From a bacterium (GTDB lineage Bacteria; SZUA-182; DTGQ01), in contig JAILZY010000053.1 in NCBI GenBank assembly GCA_023512255.1, forward strand, positions 1-24,613: DNA of 24,613 nucleotides, written 5' to 3'. The notes beneath the pieces are model-generated. The model ran no database searches. It saw only the letters and a program-made list of their open reading frames with translations, and was not told the origin of the DNA. Shown here piece after piece: positions 6,006 to 12,880 of the stretch (position 1 is the first letter of the stretch; each line of letters starts with the position of its first letter). The position numbers and the translations under genes were made by a program.

Positions 6006-8872
6006 GCAGGAAACCAAATACGATTCTGAAAAGCATAGCCGTGCCTTTCTTGCTGGTATTCGTTACTCTTTCCCTGACCCATATCGGTATGCAAACTCAG
6101 CTGATGGACAGGGAGCTGAATAAGCTTATTGGCCAGAGCGCCATCGGGATGATGAATATCATTTGGAATTATTTTGTTACTGAAGAGGTGAGAGGGCCGA
6201 TGCGAAGACTTATTTCTGACCCCTTGCTGCTGAATATTTTGGATACTGCCCGCAAGGGGCAGAAAGAGGCAGGTCCATCTCCTCTTATCTTTCCTCAGCA
6301 ATGGGAGATATTGAAACATGACCTTTTGCTGGATAACGGCCTCAATTACTTTGCTCTCTTTGATCGAGACGGCCGACTGATTGTCCAGGAAACTTTTATC
6401 ACTTCATCCGCTGTTGGGGAGATTGGGGCTGAATTCCGTGATCTGATTAGGCAGCAAAAGGTGTCGGATGAAGCATTTGGCTTTGATAACTCACCCTATG
6501 ATGCTAACGGCCTGGTGGTTAAGATGCTCTTTCCTATTCGAAACCAGCACGGGGGAATCATCGGTTTTTTGTCTGCTATTCGATCTTTTGATCAAAGGTT
6601 TTTTGAAAAGGTTTATCAACTAAGTGGCCTCCATGTTTTAATTTTCAGCGATGGGAGGCCGATTTTTATTACCTTGCCGGATCAGTCTGGTGGGCAGCTT
6701 GAGGTGCCCCCAAGGATTCGCGAGAGGATCTATCACTCCCATGAGTATCAGCTATCAGAATCAGCCGAGCGGGTTTTCATCTTAAACAGTGAGTATCAGG
6801 CCGTTTTTTTCCCTTTTAAGAACCTACGGGGCAAGGTTACAGGGGCTCTAATGCTTCTTTGCAATTTGAGGGACAAAGAGCAGAGCCTAAAAAAAATCGT
6901 CCTGAACCTTCTGTGGGCAAGCCTTATGGGAGGCATATTGCTTTCCTTTTTCGGCTTTCTCATAAGCCGCGGCATAACACTTCCCATCAATCAACTGATT
7001 CAGGCTACTCGCCGTGTCTCAGCCGGTGATTTTGATACTAGAGCCGATGTCCAATCACACCGTGAATTGATCACCCTATCTTGCGCCTTCAATGCTATGA
7101 CTGAAAATCTGAAGCGGACCTCGATTTCCCGGAATTATTTTCAGGCTATCCTAGATACCATGAATGACCTTTTGATTATTATCTCTCCTGATCGGAGCAT
7201 CAGATTTGTTAATCGGGCTACCTTGAGTGTTTTTGGATATGTCAAGGAAGAGCTGATCGGCAAATCATTCGATCAGCTTTTTCATCATGATTGCCCCTTT
7301 AAGGGAGGGGATTTTGAGAGCATGATCCAGAAGGAAGCAGCAGTAGCAGGGGTTGATTGCTCCTGTACCATGATTAGCAGGGCCGGTGAGCCTATTGCGG
7401 TGAGTTTTTCATGGGCTGTCATGCGGAATGAGAAAAACCATTTAACGGAAATTGTCTGCGTCGCTCGTGATATTCGGGAGAAGGCTGAAGCTGAGCAGAA
7501 AATCAGAGAGGAGAGGGATAAATTGAATACCCTAATCAATACTACCAACGATCTGATTTTTATACGCAATCTCAAAGGAGAGATTACCTTTGTCAGCCAT
7601 GCCGTTCAGCGTATTCTTGGCTATTCTCCCGAGGAATTTAAAACCCTTCCGCCTGAAAAAATCTTAAGCTCAAATCCCTTGAACCAGCGCTTTAAAGAAG
7701 CCCCAGGCCGCTTGAGCAGCAGTGGAGAGAAGCTGGAGCCTTACTGGGTTGAATTTTTGACCAGTGATGGCCAGCCTATTTTTTTGGAAATCAACGAAAC
7801 CCCCATTCAGGGAAAACGTGGGGAACCTAGCCAGCTCATGGGAATCGGCCGGGATATTTCGGAGAGGCGGCGGCTGGAAGAGCAATTGCGGGAGTGGCAT
7901 GAGAAACAGGCTAAAACGAGTCAGGAAATCTGCCGCTTCGGCGATCTGGTCGGCAAGAGCAAAAGAATGCAGGAAATTTATGAGTTTATTCAGGTTGTTT
8001 CCCAGAACAACAGCACTGTGCTGCTCAAAGGGGAAAGCGGCACCGGAAAAGAGATGATTGCCCAGGCTATCCACAAGTGCAGTCCGCGGCGCAATTATCC
8101 CTTTATTGAAGTAACCTGCTCGGTTCTGTCCGAGTATCTGCTCGAGAGTGAGCTTTTCGGGCATGTCAAAGGGGCTTTTACCGGCGCCATCAAGGATAAG
8201 GAGGGAAGGTTTGAGCAGGCTTCTGGAGGCACGATCTTTCTTGATGAAATAGGCGATATCAGCCTCAATGCCCAGATCAAATTGCTGCGAGTGTTGCAGG
8301 AGCGGGAAATAGTGCGGGTAGGTGGAGATGAGCGGATTAAGGTTGATGTGCGGATCATTGCCGCGACCAACAAAAGCCTAGAGGAAGCTGTAGCCAAGGG
8401 GACGTTTCGGGAAGATCTATATTATCGCCTGAATGTGGTGCCGATTGAGGTTCCAGCCCTGCGGGAGAGGAAGGAGGATATCCCTTTGCTGGTAGAGCAT
8501 TTTATTGACAAGATAAGCCGAAAGGTCGGAAAACAGGTTACGGATATTTCTCAGAAGGCGATAAATATCTTGCTAGAATATCACTGGCCAGGTAATATAC
8601 GGCAGCTTGAGAACGCTATCGAATATGCCATTATTCGATGCCAGGGTTCGCAAATCAGGGTGCAGGATCTCCCACTGGAAATTCGAAGAAGTCAGAAGGT
8701 GGGAAAAGCCTCGGTGCAAGAGCTGATAGCTAATACGGAAAAGGCGGCTTTGATTGAGGCTTTGCGGGAATGCCGCTGGGATTTAACTCAAACCGCTCGG
8801 CAGCTTAATATCAGCCGAACCACGCTCTGGCGGAAAATCAGAAAGTATCGGATTGAGAGGCCAAGGGGATAA
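6002..8872 (+). CDS. membrane-anchored sigma-54 activator with extracytoplasmic sensor, HAMP and two PAS domains
   Basis: A 956-residue one-component regulator. A helix at about 11-30 and another at about 300-322 bracket a probable periplasmic sensing domain of some 270 residues (Cache-like by layout, inferred). HAMP follows (323-375), then PAS domains at about 380-490 and 505-625. The AAA+ sigma-54 interaction domain (about 645-885) is complete: Walker A GESGTGKE (677-684), GAFTGA loop (724-729), Walker B GTIFLDEIGD (743-752), and the arginine region FREDLYYRL (802-810). The C-terminal Fis-type helix-turn-helix (about 912-950, ending NISRTTLWRKIRKYRI) should bind enhancer DNA. It would open RpoN promoters in response to a signal outside the membrane, while tethered to that membrane. 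It follows the Ni/Co permease by 37 bases, suggesting one operon and possibly a linked signal. The ribosome site at ATG 6002 is weak. Most activators of this class are soluble, so this architecture is uncommon. Confidence 0.9.
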   Translation: MSRKPNTILKSIAVPFLLVFVTLSLTHIGMQTQLMDRELNKLIGQSAIGMMNIIWNYFVTEEVRGPMRRLISDPLLLNILDTARKGQKEAGPSPLIFPQQWEILKHDLLLDNGLNYFALFDRDGRLIVQETFITSSAVGEIGAEFRDLIRQQKVSDEAFGFDNSPYDANGLVVKMLFPIRNQHGGIIGFLSAIRSFDQRFFEKVYQLSGLHVLIFSDGRPIFITLPDQSGGQLEVPPRIRERIYHSHEYQLSESAERVFILNSEYQAVFFPFKNLRGKVTGALMLLCNLRDKEQSLKKIVLNLLWASLMGGILLSFFGFLISRGITLPINQLIQATRRVSAGDFDTRADVQSHRELITLSCAFNAMTENLKRTSISRNYFQAILDTMNDLLIIISPDRSIRFVNRATLSVFGYVKEELIGKSFDQLFHHDCPFKGGDFESMIQKEAAVAGVDCSCTMISRAGEPIAVSFSWAVMRNEKNHLTEIVCVARDIREKAEAEQKIREERDKLNTLINTTNDLIFIRNLKGEITFVSHAVQRILGYSPEEFKTLPPEKILSSNPLNQRFKEAPGRLSSSGEKLEPYWVEFLTSDGQPIFLEINETPIQGKRGEPSQLMGIGRDISERRRLEEQLREWHEKQAKTSQEICRFGDLVGKSKRMQEIYEFIQVVSQNNSTVLLKGESGTGKEMIAQAIHKCSPRRNYPFIEVTCSVLSEYLLESELFGHVKGAFTGAIKDKEGRFEQASGGTIFLDEIGDISLNAQIKLLRVLQEREIVRVGGDERIKVDVRIIAATNKSLEEAVAKGTFREDLYYRLNVVPIEVPALRERKEDIPLLVEHFIDKISRKVGKQVTDISQKAINILLEYHWPGNIRQLENAIEYAIIRCQGSQIRVQDLPLEIRRSQKVGKASVQELIANTEKAALIEALRECRWDLTQTARQLNISRTTLWRKIRKYRIERPRG

Positions 8873-8900
8873 AAAACAGGCGACGTGATTATCAATATTC

Positions 8901-8934
8901 ATGCCAATCAAAACCTAACCTTTGAACGAGTATA
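8901..8934 (+). repeat. dispersed repeat, copy 1
   Basis: ATGCCAATCAAAACCTAAC is followed by TTGAACGA and TATA with small spacing differences. The same block occurs on the opposite strand at 19952-19986. It lies between the membrane activator gene and the exosortase fusion. The sequence is non-coding as far as I can see. A mobile repeat, a shared regulator site or a small-RNA piece are all possible. Confidence 0.55.
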
Positions 8935-9099
8935 CGCCTTTTTATGGGATTGAGGCAGGACATGGCTCAGGATGTAGAGGCAACTATTAATAAAAATAGG
9001 GTAAGTTACTACACTTTTGCAGAACTCTCCCCATGCCTTGAACTTCTTGAAAGTTATCTTTCATACCAAACCCACTAAAATCAAGGGGTCAGAGAAAAA

Positions 9100-11061
9100 G
9101 TGCAAAAGTATAGGGTAAGTTATAAAAATAAGGTAATCAAAAACAAAGACCTTATCATCTCATCTTGCTTATTTGCTCTCCTTGTAGGCTTATTTTGCTT
9201 TGTGAACAAAAGCTTTGAAGAGTATTCCCCCTCAGCGGTCCAGATGGCTAACCAGATAACCGCACGGGGGGTCTTCGCTCTGCTCAATCTCCTCAGGGTT
9301 AAGTCAAGGCTCTCCGGCAGTACAATCAGTATGCAGCAAGGAGGCGCCTTGAAGATCATCTATGAGTGCACGGGAGTATATATCTTTCTCATTTTCACTG
9401 CCTTTATCCTCTCCTATCCAGCCCTTATCCACCAAAAACTCCTGGGACTTTTGATCTTCATTCCCACTTTCGTTTTTTTCAATCTAGTTCGCATTCTCTC
9501 TCTGGCCATTATTCAGCTCCATTGGCCTTCCGCCCTTGAGTTTGTTCACCGCTATCTCTGGGAGGCTACATTCATGGTGCTGGTTATGGCGGCAGTCTAT
9601 CTCTGGCTCCTGTGGATTGATGGCCGCTTGAGTAGCAGATTTCGTCGCGGTCGCAATATTTTGAAGACAGCAGTCAAGTTTATCCTTTTCTCCTGTCTGG
9701 GGTATGGAGCCCTGATGGGCTTTTTCCGGCTTTATCTTTTTCTTTTGCAGGGGGTAGTCAATGCGGCTTTGGCCCTGAGCTGGAGATATTGGCTGGATTA
9801 TTGGCCGATGCGACTTGTGGTTGAGCAAAATGATCTGTGGCTGGTTTATGCTCGGGGGAGGGTGCATATTCAGGATGTTCCCTTCATGATCCCAAATCTG
9901 ATACCTTTTATCTCCCTGATGCTGGTGAGCAGATTACGGCCAAGGGTTAAGGTGGTGGGGATTGTGGCCGGCAGTATGATTCTCTTTGGCTATCACGCCG
10001 CTACCCTCATCCTGGTGATTCAAAAGATGGCCCAAAGATGGTTGTATCTCTACACCTTTTTCCGTATTTATCTTCTCTTTCTCCTGCCAGTTATACTGTG
10101 GGTAGCATTTTTCTTCTTCTTTAGGGAAAGAGAGAAACAGGTGGGAGAAATAGCCCAAAGCTGCCACCAAAGCAGCAGCCTCGACCCTCAGGCTCAAAGC
10201 CGCACAAGGCGACGGCTGGCCAAAGGCCCATCTTTAGCTTCTGCAGAGCGTTCAGCTCGGCTCACCGATCCTGATGGGACTCATGTTTCATCTTCCGCTT
10301 CTGCAAAGCGCTCCAGCGATAATGCCGCCTCCGCATCAGCCGCAAGTGGCGGCAGTATCGCCCTGGTTTTGTTTGGCCCGGCTCTTTCCCTGCTCATCCT
10401 CCTTTTTGCTCATGAGCCAGGACCAGGGTACTATCTTGGGTTTTTACTGTGGCTGGCTGCTTTGGTGCTTATTATGCCCAAATCTACCTTTTTGTCGAAT
10501 GCTCAGGGGAGGAAGCGGACTTTGCGCTTGGCTCTCCTGGCTGTCCTTTTTTGGCAGGGGACGATAACCGCAAGCTCTCTGATCTATGTACCAGAGGGTA
10601 AGATGGCCTTGTTTCTCAGGGGCGACCAGCCATCATCATGGGCTGATGCCGGATTTCATCTGGGATTTTATCTAGCTCAGAAACCGATTTTCTTTGACCT
10701 CCAGGATCGGAAAATTCGCCTCCAGATCAGGGTCGAGCTCAGAAAAGATCCTAAACCTCTTTTAGCTGCTGAGCTTGTAGTCGGCTACCGTTTATCTGAA
10801 AGGTGTGATCTAGCCAGGATTTATACTGATCTTGGGAGCAGCATGGAGGCGATTGATCAGTCTTTGATCGACAGGCTCAAGCAGCGAATCAGCGCTGAGC
10901 TTCAGGCATCTTTGCCAGATATTATCTCTGGACGGCTTGGAGGAGGCAGCCAGATTCGCTCCCTGCTTATGAAAGTTTTAGAACAGGCTCTTTCTCCATA
11001 CAGAATCGAAGTCCGCGGCTTAGAGATTGTCAATCAGGAGAACTCCCGCATAAATCTGTAG
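9100..11061 (+). CDS. exosortase-family membrane protein fused to a C-terminal SPFH/band-7-like domain
   Basis: A 653-residue polytopic membrane protein. Residues about 17-175 match the exosortase/archaeosortase core: Cys90 in YECTGVY, Arg131 in NLVRIL and His150 in FVHRYLW are the expected catalytic triad, each at the edge of a helix. Such enzymes cleave C-terminal sorting signals at the membrane and transfer the protein onward. A second membrane block (about 187-343) resembles in layout the small membrane proteins that accompany some exosortases. A Ser/Ala/Arg-rich linker (about 345-415) follows, then three helices (about 418-495). The last part (about 496-644) reads like a prohibitin/SPFH domain: VPEGKMALFLRG, the LVVGYRLSERCDLARIY strand-helix, and the closing YRIEVRGLEI. 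Start is GTG 9100, with AGGGG about 13 bases upstream; spacing is poor. The exosortase call is firm, the SPFH call is probable, and I know of no described protein joining them. No exosortase substrate is visible nearby. Confidence 0.8.
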   Translation: MQKYRVSYKNKVIKNKDLIISSCLFALLVGLFCFVNKSFEEYSPSAVQMANQITARGVFALLNLLRVKSRLSGSTISMQQGGALKIIYECTGVYIFLIFTAFILSYPALIHQKLLGLLIFIPTFVFFNLVRILSLAIIQLHWPSALEFVHRYLWEATFMVLVMAAVYLWLLWIDGRLSSRFRRGRNILKTAVKFILFSCLGYGALMGFFRLYLFLLQGVVNAALALSWRYWLDYWPMRLVVEQNDLWLVYARGRVHIQDVPFMIPNLIPFISLMLVSRLRPRVKVVGIVAGSMILFGYHAATLILVIQKMAQRWLYLYTFFRIYLLFLLPVILWVAFFFFFREREKQVGEIAQSCHQSSSLDPQAQSRTRRRLAKGPSLASAERSARLTDPDGTHVSSSASAKRSSDNAASASAASGGSIALVLFGPALSLLILLFAHEPGPGYYLGFLLWLAALVLIMPKSTFLSNAQGRKRTLRLALLAVLFWQGTITASSLIYVPEGKMALFLRGDQPSSWADAGFHLGFYLAQKPIFFDLQDRKIRLQIRVELRKDPKPLLAAELVVGYRLSERCDLARIYTDLGSSMEAIDQSLIDRLKQRISAELQASLPDIISGRLGGGSQIRSLLMKVLEQALSPYRIEVRGLEIVNQENSRINL

Positions 11062-11104
11062 AGGTGTAGAGGATAAGGGTATGATTTTTATGATTATTAT
11101 TGAT

Positions 11105-11194
11105 ATGCAAGGGAGTGCACTATAGCTTATGCACAAAGGGGCTTGATGCGCAAGGGGGTGCACTACAGCTGATGCGAAAAGGGGGCACTACAGC
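11105..11194. repeat. three imperfect tandem copies of a GTGCACTA-containing unit
   Basis: Units of about 25-30 bases start ATGC, run through a G-rich block to (G)TGCACTA(T/C)AGC and end near the next ATGC: 11105-11132, 11146-11175 and 11172-11194. They lie between the exosortase fusion and the THUMP gene. GTGCAC is itself palindromic. Unit and spacer lengths are too irregular for a CRISPR array. They could be a regulator-binding array or decayed duplication. Confidence 0.55.
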
Positions 11195-11257
11195 ATGTTT
11201 TTTCGATTTCGATGGTAACTGTGGCTGCCTTGAATATCCGATTTATTGGACGATGCC

Positions 11258-11286
11258 AAGGCCAAATCATACAAGGCCAAATCATA
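11258..11286. repeat. tandem AAGGCCAAATCATA pair before the THUMP gene
   Basis: AAGGCCAAATCATA occurs at 11258-11271 and again at 11273-11286, a perfect 14-base repeat with a 15-base period. It ends directly before the ATG at 11288, and about 15 bases before the GGAGG ribosome site of the preferred start. It may be a small operator or a slippage product. Confidence 0.6.
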
Positions 11287-11314
11287 GATGAATTTAATCC
11301 GGAGGTTATATCTG

Positions 11315-11896
11315 TTGGAACCTGAAGGGTCACTAACCAAAGGTGCAAGTGCTGGGATGGCTAAGCTTATTGTTACCAGCCGAGATCTTGCCTACAGGCG
11401 CCAGACCGTCTTGGCGCTCAAAAGGGCGGTGCCACAGGCGAGAATACAGTCTACGGCTTTTCGGGCCATATTTACCATTGAGGCCGAGGCTGATCCAAAG
11501 GAGCTGGCTAAGAGAGTGTATCAGGAGTGTTCTAGGCAGATCGGGCATCTGACTGCTGTGCTCTATGAGGTTGAAAGCAGCTTTGATTCCATAATGGAGG
11601 CCGCGGTAGCGGTCGGACTTGAGCATATTGGCGAGCATGAGCAATTTTCTTTTAGGTTGTATAAGCGAGGTGCCCACCGGCTGGAGCAGGATACGCCCAA
11701 GATCGAATATGAAATAGGGGGGCAGATCTGGCAGGCACTCAAAGGAAAATACGGGATAAGGCCAAAGGTTAATCTCACAGACCCTGAGGTAGCGGTCATC
11801 GCTGAAGTCTTAGGCCCGATCACCGCGGTTGGAATCTGGAGAAAGGATTGGCAGGCCAGTTGTCCTTCTCACCCCGACGACTCTATATCCAAATAA
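11315..11896 (+). CDS. stand-alone THUMP domain protein, probable RNA-binding
   Basis: A soluble protein of about 193 residues without a signal peptide. The C-terminal two thirds match a THUMP domain with its N-terminal companion fold: the block FSFRLYKRGAHRLE (about 111-124), then IGGQIWQALKGKYGIRPKVNL and DPEVAVIAEVLGPITAVGI (to about 174). THUMP domains bind the acceptor end of tRNA in modifying enzymes such as ThiI, Trm and Tan1. No methyltransferase, deaminase or acetyltransferase domain is attached, so it most resembles Tan1-like adaptor proteins. TTG 11315 is chosen because GGAGG (11301-11305) lies 9 bases before it; ATG 11288 lacks a site, and ATG 11357 (MAKLIVTS) is the shortest option. 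It follows the exosortase fusion on the same strand after a 253-base repeat-rich gap, so cotranscription is uncertain. Confidence 0.75.
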   Translation: MEPEGSLTKGASAGMAKLIVTSRDLAYRRQTVLALKRAVPQARIQSTAFRAIFTIEAEADPKELAKRVYQECSRQIGHLTAVLYEVESSFDSIMEAAVAVGLEHIGEHEQFSFRLYKRGAHRLEQDTPKIEYEIGGQIWQALKGKYGIRPKVNLTDPEVAVIAEVLGPITAVGIWRKDWQASCPSHPDDSISK

Positions 11897-12009
11897 AGAT
11901 AAATATCAAAATATACAGCTACTTCACAGCGGCTCCAATCTACAGCTACTAATAAACGATATTTAGCCATCTTTTAGGCGATAAAGAAAGCATAGAAAGG
12001 AGGCAAATC

Positions 12010-12732
12010 ATGCACACATTATTCATTCAGATAGTATTAATAATTTGCATGATTTTAAGTAGCTTGATGGGGGCTGCCAGAGCACAGATTGATCTTGGAA
12101 TTTCAGTGGGTAATCAGGGCTTAGAGGGGTTTTACCTGGCCGCTGGAGACTACTATCGCGTGCCTAAGAAGGAGGTAATTATCATAAAGGAGCGACAGAT
12201 ACCGGATGAAGAGATACCGGTGGTACTATTGATTGCCAGGGCGGCTCGCGTTTCTCCTGAGGCTGTCATTGACCTTAGACTAAAGGGTAATACATGGATG
12301 GATATTACCCTTCACTTTGGCCTTGGCCGTGAAATATTTTGCCTGCCAGCCAGCCCCACGACCGTCTATGTGCCGGTGATTGTGGACAAGGGCCCACCTT
12401 ATGGGAAGGCGCACGGTTACTACCAGAAAAAGCCAAAAAAGGAATGGAGCAGAGTGGTGCTGCGGGATATTGATGTGATAAATCTGGTGAATCTGAAATT
12501 CACTTCGGAATATTACCATCTTTCACCGGATGAGGTGATCAGAATGAGACAAGCAGGGCACAGCTACCCGCAAATCAGCCGCAAGCTCAGGGAAGCAGGA
12601 AAAGGGGGCGCAGCCCCAGAAGCAGCAGCCGAGGAACGAGTGAGGAAAGGCCTAAAGAAGGACTTGCCTCACGGGCATAAAAGAGAGATGAAGTCGATCG
12701 GGCACAAGGGGAAGGGCCGGGGGAGGGGATAG
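12010..12732 (+). CDS. secreted two-repeat protein with a basic C-terminal tail
   Basis: A 240-residue protein of unknown function. AAGGAGG six bases before the ATG supports this start. The signal peptide has a core at about residues 4-20 and an ARA|QI cleavage site near 25. Two related helical repeats are visible: residues 70-104 (VSPEAVIDLRLKGNTWMDIT) and 157-194 (LSPDEVIRMRQAGHSYPQIS), sharing the pattern (V/L)SP-x-x-VI-x-x-R-x-x-G. Between them is a Pro/Tyr/Lys-rich stretch. The tail from about 197 is rich in Lys, Arg and Gly (ending GKGKGRGRG-like) and may bind polyanions such as nucleic acid or polysaccharide. The gene is transcribed towards pgi, which is convergent. I found no sigma-54 match upstream. 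Confidence 0.75.
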   Translation: MHTLFIQIVLIICMILSSLMGAARAQIDLGISVGNQGLEGFYLAAGDYYRVPKKEVIIIKERQIPDEEIPVVLLIARAARVSPEAVIDLRLKGNTWMDITLHFGLGREIFCLPASPTTVYVPVIVDKGPPYGKAHGYYQKKPKKEWSRVVLRDIDVINLVNLKFTSEYYHLSPDEVIRMRQAGHSYPQISRKLREAGKGGAAPEAAAEERVRKGLKKDLPHGHKREMKSIGHKGKGRGRG

Positions 12733-12761
12733 AGCTTTCTTTATAATACCCTTGATCTTGA

Positions 12762-12834
12762 CCCTTGGTCTTGCGGGATAAGCTGGCTTTGGCGCGTCGG
12801 GCTAGATTAATCCCTTGGTCTTGCGGGATAAGCT
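12762..12834. repeat. 23-base direct repeat between convergent genes
   Basis: A perfect 23-base block starting CCCTTGGTCTTGCGG and ending ATAAGCT occurs at 12762-12784 and 12812-12834, a 50-base period. A diverged ACCCTTGATCTTG piece lies just before the first copy. It fills most of the gap between the 12732 stop codon and the pgi stop codon at 12881. No good terminator hairpin is visible here. Confidence 0.65.
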
Positions 12835-12880
12835 CTTCTATCCTGTTTTTAAGCTTTCCCCAACCCCTTGGGCTATCCTA

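Noticed and set aside
11105-11194. A short CRISPR array.
   Set aside because: Only three imperfect units, partly overlapping, without regular unique spacers, and no cas genes in the window.
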